Below, in pieces: positions 8,973-16,614 of a DNA stretch of 45,461 nt; position 1 is the stretch's first letter; each line of letters starts with the position of its first letter. Made by a program: the position numbers and the translations under genes. Below the pieces are notes generated by a model. It was given only the letters and a program-made list of their open reading frames with translations. It was not told the DNA's origin and did not search any database. Origin of the DNA: Rubripirellula sp. (lineage in GTDB: Bacteria > Planctomycetota > Planctomycetia > Pirellulales > Pirellulaceae); assembly GCA_028823035.1 (NCBI GenBank), contig JAPKCI010000024.1, forward strand, positions 1 to 45,461, read 5' to 3'.

Positions 8973-9100
8973 TCAGTCCAGGTCGCAGTCAGTTCAGGTC
9001 GCAGTCAGTTCAGGTCGCAATCAATTCAGGTCGCAATCAATTCAGGTCGCAATCAATTCAGGTCGCAGTCAGGCAAGTCCACCGTCAGTCCAGGTCGCAG
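8973..9100 (+). repeat. 16-bp tandem repeat array, 8 units, directly after a stop codon
   Basis: Units of the type tcagttcaggtcgcag start at 8973 and repeat every 16 bp to 9100. The seventh unit (9069-9084) is degenerate. The array begins at the base after the TAG (8970-8972) of the cytochrome gene. The period is not a multiple of three and there are no spacers, so it is neither coding nor CRISPR. Confidence 0.93.
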
Positions 9101-9212
9101 TCAAGGGTGATTGGTATCTGGGCGGTGCTTGATGACCACTTTTCGCCCGATGGGATCTTCATTACCGTTGTGGCAGTGGGTTCAGTAAATCAGATTAATC
9201 AGGGAGTCAAGT

Positions 9213-10289
9213 ATGCTTCACGCGGTGGTCATGGCAGGTGGAAGCGGGACCCGGTTTTGGCCGGCAAGCCGAAAGCTTGTGCCCAAGCAACTGCTATCCT
9301 TGTCGGGTGATCGGACCATGCTGCAGTCGACGATTGATCGGCTCGGCGACTTGGTGCCGGCTGAACGTCAGTTGATCGTGACGAACCGGATTCTCAGCGA
9401 TGCCGTCAGGCAGCAGTTGCCAGATTTGCCAAGCCAGAATGTGGTGGGTGAACCCTGTAAACGTGATACGGCTCCCTGTGTCGGACTCGCTGCGGCGATG
9501 GTGGCTCATGTCGATCCCGAGGGAACGATGGTGGTCATGCCATCGGATCACGTGATCACCGATCATGAAAAGTTTCAGCAGGCGATCGCTGCCGGAAGTG
9601 AATTAATCGATCAGGACCCCACGCGGATTGTGACCTTCGGGATTCCGCCGAGTTATCCGTCGGAATCATTTGGATACATTCAGCGGGCCGCTGAAATCAA
9701 GGGTGCTGATGTTCCCGCTTTTCAGGTCGAAAAGTTCCGTGAAAAACCTGATCGTGCTACGGCAGAAGAATACGTGGCTGCCGGAACCTATTATTGGAAT
9801 AGCGGAATCTTTCTGTGGCGTGCTGCGACCATTCTGGATGCACTGGAAAGTAATGTACCCAAGATGCACTCGCACCTTGCCAAGATTGCAGAGGCGATGG
9901 GCAGTGACTCGTTCGAGACAACTCTCGAGAAAGAGTTTACCGCGATCGAGGGTACGTCCATCGATTATGCAGTGATGGAAAATTATCCAAACGTGGTGAC
10001 GATCGAGGCGCCATTTCCCTGGGATGATGTTGGTAGCTGGCAAGCATTGTCTCGTTTGCACCAGGCGGACAACCAAGGCAACACTGTAGTCGGATCACAT
10101 TTGGGAATTGACACCAGGGGAACAATCATCCATGCCCAGCCCGGACACACGATTGTGACCATTGATATCGATGACTTGATTGTCGTTCAGACGGCTGACG
10201 CGACTCTGGTTGCTCCCAAACACGCTGAAGAACGAGTTCGGGAAGTTGTCAAAGAACTGGAAGCAAGGAATCTGATCGACTTGCTGTAA
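9213..10289 (+). CDS. manC: Mannose-1-phosphate guanylyltransferase
   Basis: The enzyme makes GDP-mannose from mannose 1-phosphate and GTP, a precursor for exopolysaccharide and LPS sugars, in the cytoplasm. The nucleotidyltransferase signature is at residues 7-28 (VMAGGSGTRFWPASR, then PKQLL), followed by EPCKRDTAPCVGLAA, VMPSDHVI, EKFREKPD, YWNSGIFLW and FPWDDVGSW, all family hallmarks. At 358 aa it is the short form without the C-terminal phosphomannose isomerase domain. AGGGAG 6 nt upstream of the ATG supports the start. It stands alone: no manB, gmd or glycosyltransferases are beside it. It converges with the next gene, the two stop codons being 2 bp apart. Confidence 0.93.
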   Translation: MLHAVVMAGGSGTRFWPASRKLVPKQLLSLSGDRTMLQSTIDRLGDLVPAERQLIVTNRILSDAVRQQLPDLPSQNVVGEPCKRDTAPCVGLAAAMVAHVDPEGTMVVMPSDHVITDHEKFQQAIAAGSELIDQDPTRIVTFGIPPSYPSESFGYIQRAAEIKGADVPAFQVEKFREKPDRATAEEYVAAGTYYWNSGIFLWRAATILDALESNVPKMHSHLAKIAEAMGSDSFETTLEKEFTAIEGTSIDYAVMENYPNVVTIEAPFPWDDVGSWQALSRLHQADNQGNTVVGSHLGIDTRGTIIHAQPGHTIVTIDIDDLIVVQTADATLVAPKHAEERVREVVKELEARNLIDLL

Positions 10290-10291
10290 GC

Positions 10292-11212
10292 TCAATCGGG
10301 CTGCTGGATCCAGTGCCGTTGCCGAGACTGCGCTGCGACCGACGGCAGTTTGTTCTGAGTGCCTAGATTCGGCAAAATTTCTGCAGCATCAAGTTGGTCA
10401 GAAGATGGAGTCGGCGGGGGCGTTACGGATGTGCTGGCCAGTGATCCAGCGGCCGTCTCGCGAAGTGCAACGCTGGGTTGAGCAACGCTGGGTTGTGCAA
10501 GGGTGGGTTGTGCAAGGGTGGGTTGTGCAAGGGTGGGTTGTGCAAGGGTGGGTTGAGCAAGGGTGGGTTGAGCAAGGGTGGGTTGAGCAAGGGTGGGTAG
10601 CACGGCGTCGGCAGACGCTGCCCCCGGCTGCATTACGCGCTGCTCGGCAACACTCGGTGTACTTGAGGCGAACCTGGAATCGGTAGCTGCTGCAGGAGGT
10701 TGGGTTTGTGTGGCAACCATCTTTTCCATCCGAGGCAATTCTTTGTTGGCCAGCCGTTCTTTTTCCATTTGGATGCTTTTCACGGCAGCTGTCGCATTGA
10801 AGCGTTCCTGAACGACTTCTGGCATTTCGATTGGCAGCACCAGGTCCTCGTAGGTCAACGGGACATCAGACCTTCGCTGTCGGGATGCGAGGATACCGTC
10901 CTGCGGACGAGGCTGCTGTCTGGCCGCTTCAATGGCAGGGGAATGGGTAGCCAGAATCGAACCGTTGCGCATTGCATCGGATGCCTGTGGAGGCCGGAAT
11001 GCATCTTGCGTGATTGCGTCCGGAGGACGCATTTGCAGCGCAGAATTGGTGGGTCCCGTGACATGGACCGGGTTGGTCGATGAATCGGGAATCGCCTGAT
11101 AACGGCGAAATGGTAATGCGGCGAGTGTGCCGCCGGAGACGATCAGAACGCCAAGGGTCAGAGTTCGCAAGGGAACGGGTCCGGAGCTGGAGTGAGCGAA
11201 AATCGCCACCAC
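10292..11212 (-). CDS. Membrane-anchored protein with LAQPT repeats, function unknown
   Basis: A 306-aa protein that I do not recognise. A hydrophobic segment at about residues 13-33 (PLRTLTLGVLIVSGGTLAAL) would anchor it with a periplasmic C-terminal part. Residues ~115-160 are charged and helical (EVVQERFNATAAVKSIQMEKERL). Residues 205-249 are a low-complexity tract of pentapeptides: seven PTLAQ-type then two PSVAQ-type, encoded by a 15-bp array. The rest is Ala/Pro/Gln/Ser-rich and probably disordered. The start is GTG at 11212, the first possible start after an in-frame stop ~50 bp upstream; a second GTG lies one codon on, and the ribosome binding site is weak. Planctomycete proteins of this build are usually poorly conserved outside the helical part. 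Confidence 0.65.
   Translation of the reverse strand: MVAIFAHSSSGPVPLRTLTLGVLIVSGGTLAALPFRRYQAIPDSSTNPVHVTGPTNSALQMRPPDAITQDAFRPPQASDAMRNGSILATHSPAIEAARQQPRPQDGILASRQRRSDVPLTYEDLVLPIEMPEVVQERFNATAAVKSIQMEKERLANKELPRMEKMVATQTQPPAAATDSRFASSTPSVAEQRVMQPGAASADAVLPTLAQPTLAQPTLAQPTLAQPTLAQPTLAQPTLAQPSVAQPSVALRETAAGSLASTSVTPPPTPSSDQLDAAEILPNLGTQNKLPSVAAQSRQRHWIQQPD
10466..10600 (-). repeat. 15-bp tandem repeat array, 9 units, in coding sequence
   Basis: Nine units with a strict 15-bp period start at 10466 (plus strand tgcaagggtgggttg type). Read on the minus strand they encode the LAQPT/VAQPS pentapeptide tract of the membrane-anchored protein. Variants at the array edges (tgcaacgctgggttg, agcaagggtgggttg) versus near-identical central units suggest expansion from the middle. 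Confidence 0.95.
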
Positions 11213-11472
11213 CGGGCCTGATAAGCTGGGCGTTGGCGCGTCTACCAGCTTCGTCCATGAAAGCTATGTCAAAATGCGTCGTGCAAGGAAAGTAAATCGG
11301 CAGCATGAATCTACGGACTTCAGGTAAATCGGGGATTTTTCCGAAATCAGGCTTAGCTGGAGGGTGATTCGACACGAAAAACCGTCAAACTTTCCCCACC
11401 TTCGTTACATCCCTGCTGACTGATAACATTTGAATATCATTCACTGCCTTACTCGATTCAATACAGACAGCC

Positions 11473-12564
11473 ATGGAAGCCGGAATTGTTGGCTTGCCCA
11501 ATGTTGGGAAGAGCACCCTGTTCAACGCACTGACTAGCTCACAAGCAGCACAGAGCGAAAATTATCCCTTTTGCACAATTGAACCCAATGAAGGGATCGT
11601 CAATGTGCCCGACGAGCGGCTAGGTCGTATCACAAAGTACATCGTGCCGCAAAAGACGATTCCGGCGACGTTGAAACTGGTTGATATCGCCGGTATCGTG
11701 AAAGGAGCGAGTGATGGTGAGGGTTTGGGGAATAAGTTCCTCAGTCATATTCGCCAAGTCGATGCCATTGTTCAGGTGGTTCGGTGCTTTGAAGACCCCG
11801 ATGTCATTCACGTTTCGGGCGAAGTCGATCCCATCGCTGATATTGAGATCATTGAAACGGAATTGATGCTGGCGGATATCCAAACGCTTGAGAATGCACT
11901 CGGCAAGGCGGAGCGAACGGCTCGAAGTGGTGACAAGGAAGCAAAACTGCGAGTTGAAGTGATTGGAAAATGCAATCAGCATCTCGAAAAAGATGCACCT
12001 TTACGAACGTTGGAATTGAATGAGGCTGAGGCGGCGGCCATTTCCAGTTACGGACTGATGACTGCCAAACCGGTTTTGTTTGTCGCCAATGTCGATGAGT
12101 CTGACCTCGAAGGGAAAAACCCACTGGTCCAGCGAGTTCGTGAGCATGTGGAAGGCAGCGGTGCCGGAGTCGTCTGTGTTTGCGCCAAGCTGGAGGCCGA
12201 AATCGCTGAGCTTGACGAAGATGACCGAGCTGAAATGCTTACAGAGGCGGGGCTGGAATATCCCGCGTTGAGCCAGATCGCCCGGGAAGCCTATCGCACC
12301 CTCGGATTGCAAAGTTATTTCACAGCAGGTGAAAAAGAAGTTCGGGCCTGGACCGTGCACGTCGGGGCTACCGCTCCGCAGGCCGCCGGAGTGATTCATA
12401 CTGACTTCGAGAGGGGCTTCATTCGAGTCGAGGTTTACACCTTGGATGATCTGGAATTACACCAAAGCGAGAAAGAGATTCGACAAGCGGGTAAACTGCG
12501 TCTAGAAGGAAAGAACTACGTCATGCAGGATGGCGATATTTGTCACTTCCTGTTTAACGTTTAG
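11473..12564 (+). CDS. ychF: Redox-regulated ATPase YchF (Obg-family GTPase fold)
   Basis: YchF/EngD is a universal Obg-related P-loop protein that binds ATP and associates with ribosomes. The N terminus begins the G domain ([11 protein letters not shown] at 7-17; [25 protein letters not shown] in place of the usual NKxD, the known basis for ATP rather than GTP preference). A helical insertion and a C-terminal TGS domain follow ([33 protein letters not shown], ending [15 protein letters not shown]). At 363 aa it has the standard length. The ATG at 11473 matches the universal start ([14 protein letters not shown]). It is a single gene with its own promoter region, as 260 bp separate it from the divergent gene upstream. 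Confidence 0.96.
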   Translation: MEAGIVGLPNVGKSTLFNALTSSQAAQSENYPFCTIEPNEGIVNVPDERLGRITKYIVPQKTIPATLKLVDIAGIVKGASDGEGLGNKFLSHIRQVDAIVQVVRCFEDPDVIHVSGEVDPIADIEIIETELMLADIQTLENALGKAERTARSGDKEAKLRVEVIGKCNQHLEKDAPLRTLELNEAEAAAISSYGLMTAKPVLFVANVDESDLEGKNPLVQRVREHVEGSGAGVVCVCAKLEAEIAELDEDDRAEMLTEAGLEYPALSQIAREAYRTLGLQSYFTAGEKEVRAWTVHVGATAPQAAGVIHTDFERGFIRVEVYTLDDLELHQSEKEIRQAGKLRLEGKNYVMQDGDICHFLFNV

Positions 12565-12642
12565 GCCTGCCAATTATCCCCTCCCGAAAACAGCGGACTC
12601 CAGCCTGAGTTGAAGACGTCCGTTCCCCTATCCGAGGTTTTC

Positions 12643-13254
12643 ATGAACAAGATGTTGATCCCGATTCTATTTGCCATTGGCACCGCAATATTCTGGGGTT
12701 GCTACGGCCCCACGATCGGAAATGCTCAAACACCACGTGTGGATGGGCGTCCCCTGTTACCGCACGAAGGGGGTTGGACTCCGTTCAAACCCTATGTTTT
12801 CATTGGCATTGCTTACCTGGTGATCGCGGTCATCGGTGGTCTGGTGATGATGAAGGTCAAAGGAGACAGTTTTGACTTCACGGGTGTGCATTATGCTACG
12901 GTCAAATGGGGTTTCCTCGCGGGTACTTTGGGTGCTGTTGGTGCCCTCTGTTTGACCACGGCGATGATGTACAGTCGTGGGAACGCCCTGCTGGTGATGC
13001 CAATCGTGTTTGGTGGTGCGGTGTCGATCACTGCACTGGTCTCGGTGATTCGCTTGCACGACTTCAGTACCGTTAGTCCCTTGTTGTGGGTTGGTATGTT
13101 GGTCACCGTGGTTGGTGTGGTGACCGTTGCTATGAATACGCCTCATGGTCATGCACCTGCAAAACCCAAGGCTGAGTCAGTTGAGACAGCTGATCTGGAG
13201 GTCAAACCGGCCAGTGGTGAAACGCCGGGTTCAGATGCAGAGTCGGTCGGTTGA
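12643..13254 (+). CDS. Integral membrane protein, DMT-like, function unknown
   Basis: A 203-aa protein with four or five predicted membrane segments: about residues 4-20 (LIPILFAIGTAIFWGCYGP), 46-66, 88-110, 119-136 and 146-166, then a charged C-terminal tail (~170-203). The Gly-rich helices and the TAIFWGCYGP opening resemble half of an EamA/DMT-type permease, but I cannot assign a family or substrate. The ATG at 12643 is chosen over an upstream TTG at 12610 because GAGG lies 6 nt before it and the membrane segment begins immediately. Its stop overlaps the next ATG (TGATG), so the two genes are translationally coupled. Confidence 0.7.
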   Translation: MNKMLIPILFAIGTAIFWGCYGPTIGNAQTPRVDGRPLLPHEGGWTPFKPYVFIGIAYLVIAVIGGLVMMKVKGDSFDFTGVHYATVKWGFLAGTLGAVGALCLTTAMMYSRGNALLVMPIVFGGAVSITALVSVIRLHDFSTVSPLLWVGMLVTVVGVVTVAMNTPHGHAPAKPKAESVETADLEVKPASGETPGSDAESVG

Positions 13255-13613
13255 TGGATTTTGACGGCACCGAACCTATGGAACGTGTGCGTGCGATCGA
13301 TACCGAGGTCACGCACGTCTGGATGATTCGCACGTTCCTCAAGCACGCCGATGAGGCTGAGGAAGATGATGATCTGAGGGCGATCGTGCGCGATCTCTAT
13401 GACTTCATCCTGGCTGTCGGGCCTCTGGATGAAGTTGAAGATCCAGCGGTGTATCTAAAAATGGCCAAGAAAAAGTTGTCCCGAATACGCCGGGCAACTG
13501 AGCTTTACGAAGAAATTCAACCTGAAGTCAGCGGCCATACCAACTTTGTCATGGCCGCACGCTCGCTGCGGGCCGCCGTTGATCGGATCATTGCGATCGT
13601 TCAGGCTCGCTGA
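13254..13613 (+). CDS. Small conserved-looking helical protein, unknown function
   Basis: A 119-aa soluble, acidic and highly helical protein with no signal peptide or membrane segment. I do not recognise it. It has an acidic patch near residues 33-40 (HADEAEEDDD) and a basic patch near 69-80 (KMAKKKLSRIRRA). The ATG at 13254 shares its A with the TGA of the membrane protein gene; a TTG one codon earlier is possible. The one-base overlap implies co-translation and perhaps a common process with the membrane protein. Confidence 0.6.
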   Translation: MDFDGTEPMERVRAIDTEVTHVWMIRTFLKHADEAEEDDDLRAIVRDLYDFILAVGPLDEVEDPAVYLKMAKKKLSRIRRATELYEEIQPEVSGHTNFVMAARSLRAAVDRIIAIVQAR

Positions 13614-13753
13614 TCTGGTTTCTGCAGGTCGTCGGCGAGTGGCAGTTGAATTCATTTGACATCAATTTCGATCTGCCCTTCCCTCTCGTTTGCCTGTTTC
13701 GTGCAACTGCATTTGCGCATGGCGAACCAGTCGTGTTCGTTTCGGTCCAAGCG

Positions 13754-15994
13754 TTATTCCCGTCCCGGTTGATCAACGCGGAATTGAACCAGGCGTTGTG
13801 AGTCAACTTCGGTGACGTAAATGGTTTTTCGGTCGGGGCCTCCAAAACAGAGATTGCTGGGGCGTTTTCCCAGTACCGGAATTTCTTTCAGGATTTCACC
13901 CTTGGGCGTCATTTTGATCACTGTACCTTTGCCGTGTCGGGTGATGTACAAGTTTCCCTGCACGTCGCAGCGCATCCCATCAAAACCGTGTGAATCAAAG
14001 TGACGTATCAGTCGTTTGTTGCTCAGAGAGCCCGTTTTGCCGATGTCGAATGCCCAGACGTTGCGTTGTTTGGACTCGTTGACATAGAGAGTTTTGCCAT
14101 CCGGGCTGACTTCGATTCCGTTCGTGGTTCCCATTCCCTCGGCGATTTTGCTGACGGTTCCATCACCGTCGATTCGCCAGAGATTGCCAGTGCCGTCTGA
14201 CCAATTCGGATCACTGGCAAAGAGAGTCCGCCCATCTGGCGCAAGAGCCAGATCATTCGGTTGATTCATGTCGGGGTGGTGTGCGTGAATGGAAATTTCA
14301 CCTGACGAGGGATCGACTCGCAGCACGTTGTGCTTTGTGTAGTCAGCGACAAAGAAGGTGCCATCGGGCGCAAAACGGATACCGTTACCGATACTTCCCT
14401 CGGGTAATTTTGCGAACAGGGTTGCGATTCCGTTCGGGGTGACTTTGCCGATCGTGCCTTGTTTGTCAAAGTTCACCGCGAAGATGTTCCCGTCCCGGTC
14501 GCAGGCAGGGCCTTCGATGCCAGTCGTAAAATCACCCTTGCGAGTCACGGCGCGGGGTGTCCAAAGCGGATCGGCCGCGTTGAACACAATGTCGCTGGAA
14601 CCTCCAAACTTGGCCGGCAAAGGCATGGTTGTAAGGGCAGGGTCATGTCCCTGTTTCATTTGCCATGTGCCAGCCAAAGTGAGCGTCTCGTGGCCTGTTT
14701 CGATCAGGGGTGCTTGAAAAGCAATGCTTCCACTGCTTTGCACAACCAGCAGGTTTGCATCACCCACAGCGACCACATCCTGGGAAACCATGAACAGGCG
14801 ATCTTGTGAGTCGCCTGTGACTTCAGCTTGCTCCGCTCCGTTGATCCAGAGTCGCACATTGTCGCGATTCTTGAACCGCACCCGAACTGTTGATCCTGGA
14901 TCATCCGTTTTCGAAGCAAACCATCGTTCTGGCATCCGCACAACGCAGCGATACGATTGGGGTTGGCCTGCTGCTGCCTTCGACGTTGAGGGATCTTGAA
15001 CGGTGACGAGCTGCCAATGATCCTTTGGCAGGGTATCACTCTCATTTCGTTCTGGTTGGTGATTGCCAGGCACGTCGCCCACGAATCGAAACGGTTTTCC
15101 ACCGAGCCACTGATCACTTGTGATGGTGGGACATACGAAGCGTTCAATATGCGAGATGATCCGTCGGGTTCCCTCGAAGTGGCTGACATACGGCCAGCGT
15201 GCCGGGTTGTACATGGTGTCGGTCATGTCACGCATCAGCACGACATGCTTACCATTTCTCGCCATTTGACGCAGCCCAAAGGGGCGTCCCAGCACACACA
15301 TGTTGGTGTGCACACCGGTTAGTACCACATTCTGGATGCCGCGATCTTCGAGAATATTCCAGACTTCATTGCCTCGATCACTGATGTAATCGCGATTGGG
15401 ATCGATTGAGATACCTGCGTTCTGACGCTGCCATGGCATGTTCGGATTGCGTCCCAATGCGGTCAGCTTTCTGGCCCACTCAGCATGCACCGCTCGGTCG
15501 TCATCTTCACCACCATCGGATTGATCAATGGGATACGCCGCTTGCTCCTCGGCTGGAATTGCTGAGCACCAGGCTTCAATGTCTGCAGGCTGATTGGCAG
15601 CTTGGGGCGCGTCGATGGCACGGCGACGGCCCGGATGTTCGCGATAGGCATCCATGCAGTCGCTGGGTGAGTGGATGATGGTGATACCCTGCTGGCGTGC
15701 GGATTTCAGAACCTTTTCGAGGCGAGGCAACATCTCTTGAAGCCGCCCCACGGCATTCGGGCTGTGGTGATAGTCCCAAACATCACACACGATGATGGCT
15801 GTTTCGGATGGGTTCCACGTCTCGTTCCTGTTCACGGCGGCAAATGCATCCGAGTCCCCTGTTACGGGGCGTTGAAATCTGAGTTGGACTTCAAGAGGGG
15901 ACGTCGCGTGGACCGAGGGCAGAGGTGACAAGGCGGCAGCCAAAGCAAAGAGGCAGAACAGGGGACTGGGGACAAGCAGAGGATTTCGTAGCAT
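13754..15994 (-). CDS. Secreted fusion of isochorismatase-like hydrolase and SMP-30/gluconolactonase-like beta-propeller
   Basis: A 746-aa protein with a signal peptide (about 1-30, ending VHA-T). Residues ~60-290 form a cysteine hydrolase of the isochorismatase fold: DVWDYHH at 71-77 with the candidate catalytic Asp, and VVLTGVHTNMCVLGR with the candidate nucleophile Cys near 233. Residues ~300-460 are a beta-rich linker resembling a carbohydrate-binding or galactose-binding-like module (VRVRFKNRDNVRLWINGAE). Residues ~490-740 are an SMP-30/gluconolactonase/LRE-like propeller (GPACDRDGNIFAVNF, GIRFAPDGTFFVADY, NDLALAPDGRTLFASD, GIEVSPDGKTLYVNE). Substrates of both halves are unknown; amide and lactone chemistry are possible from the families. 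The start is supported by GGGAAG 9 nt upstream. It lies alone between two convergent or divergent neighbours. Confidence 0.87.
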   Translation of the reverse strand: MLRNPLLVPSPLFCLFALAAALSPLPSVHATSPLEVQLRFQRPVTGDSDAFAAVNRNETWNPSETAIIVCDVWDYHHSPNAVGRLQEMLPRLEKVLKSARQQGITIIHSPSDCMDAYREHPGRRRAIDAPQAANQPADIEAWCSAIPAEEQAAYPIDQSDGGEDDDRAVHAEWARKLTALGRNPNMPWQRQNAGISIDPNRDYISDRGNEVWNILEDRGIQNVVLTGVHTNMCVLGRPFGLRQMARNGKHVVLMRDMTDTMYNPARWPYVSHFEGTRRIISHIERFVCPTITSDQWLGGKPFRFVGDVPGNHQPERNESDTLPKDHWQLVTVQDPSTSKAAAGQPQSYRCVVRMPERWFASKTDDPGSTVRVRFKNRDNVRLWINGAEQAEVTGDSQDRLFMVSQDVVAVGDANLLVVQSSGSIAFQAPLIETGHETLTLAGTWQMKQGHDPALTTMPLPAKFGGSSDIVFNAADPLWTPRAVTRKGDFTTGIEGPACDRDGNIFAVNFDKQGTIGKVTPNGIATLFAKLPEGSIGNGIRFAPDGTFFVADYTKHNVLRVDPSSGEISIHAHHPDMNQPNDLALAPDGRTLFASDPNWSDGTGNLWRIDGDGTVSKIAEGMGTTNGIEVSPDGKTLYVNESKQRNVWAFDIGKTGSLSNKRLIRHFDSHGFDGMRCDVQGNLYITRHGKGTVIKMTPKGEILKEIPVLGKRPSNLCFGGPDRKTIYVTEVDSQRLVQFRVDQPGRE

Positions 15995-16157
15995 CGGTTT
16001 GTCTTCCCGGAGATGGAAATGGTTGTTTCACATGATAGCAGCCGTGAAACATGGACAGGTTGCTTGACCCTGCTGTGAAATTGGGCTCAAGCCGAAAACG
16101 GTCTAGCGAGAGCCGTCACCCCCGTGTTACAGAAAAGTCCGATTCGTTATTTTACCA

Positions 16158-16604
16158 TTGAGGCAGCATTTGACCGCTCAAATTCATCCTTGCCGGGACT
16201 TCTGTTGGATCGCTTTCCTGCTGGTGGTAATCAGTACAGGGTGCGTCCGTCGACGGATGACGGTCCGAACGAGCCCTCCGGGAGCAACGGTCTCGATTGA
16301 CAATCAGGTTGTGGGAACCAGTCCCGCGGCCACGAGTTTCGTCCATTATGGGACTCGTGAGTTTCGAATCGAGAAAAACGGGTATCGCACCGAAGTCATA
16401 CGCCGACGGTTGAACCCACCATGGTACCAGTGGCTGGGGTTGGAGTTTTTCTCCGAGACATTGTGGCCTGGCGAACTGCGTGACGAGCGTATTATTGATG
16501 TCCAGCTTGTACCGAAAGAACTGGAACCGGTGGAAGACCTGATGAATCGCGCCGATTCATTGCGTAACCAATCCAAGGCCGGGATTATCACCGCACCTCC
16601 ATGA
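16158..16604 (+). CDS. PEGA-domain lipoprotein
   Basis: A ~148-aa protein with an N-terminal hydrophobic stretch ending in a lipobox-like ISTGC (Cys29), so probably a lipoprotein. Residues ~35-80 match a PEGA domain (TVRTSPPGATVSIDNQVVGTSP, then the GTREFRIEKNGY type), a small beta-sandwich found in surface and S-layer-like proteins. The rest is charged and unrecognised. The start is uncertain: no ATG precedes the hydrophobic core, and TTG at 16158 or 16170 must be used. The gene is followed after 10 bp by the YfhO-like membrane protein, so the pair probably forms an operon acting at the envelope. Confidence 0.72.
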   Translation: MRQHLTAQIHPCRDFCWIAFLLVVISTGCVRRRMTVRTSPPGATVSIDNQVVGTSPAATSFVHYGTREFRIEKNGYRTEVIRRRLNPPWYQWLGLEFFSETLWPGELRDERIIDVQLVPKELEPVEDLMNRADSLRNQSKAGIITAPP

Positions 16605-16614
16605 TCTGTTGACC

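Noticed and set aside
8973-9100. CRISPR array
   Set aside because: Units are directly adjacent with no unique spacers, only 16 bp long, and no cas genes are near. The same applies to the other arrays in the window.
10405-10686. Plus-strand frame with VVQGWVVQGWV repeats
   Set aside because: It is an antisense reading of the 15-bp array; the minus-strand frame spans 306 codons with a membrane anchor and is the better candidate.
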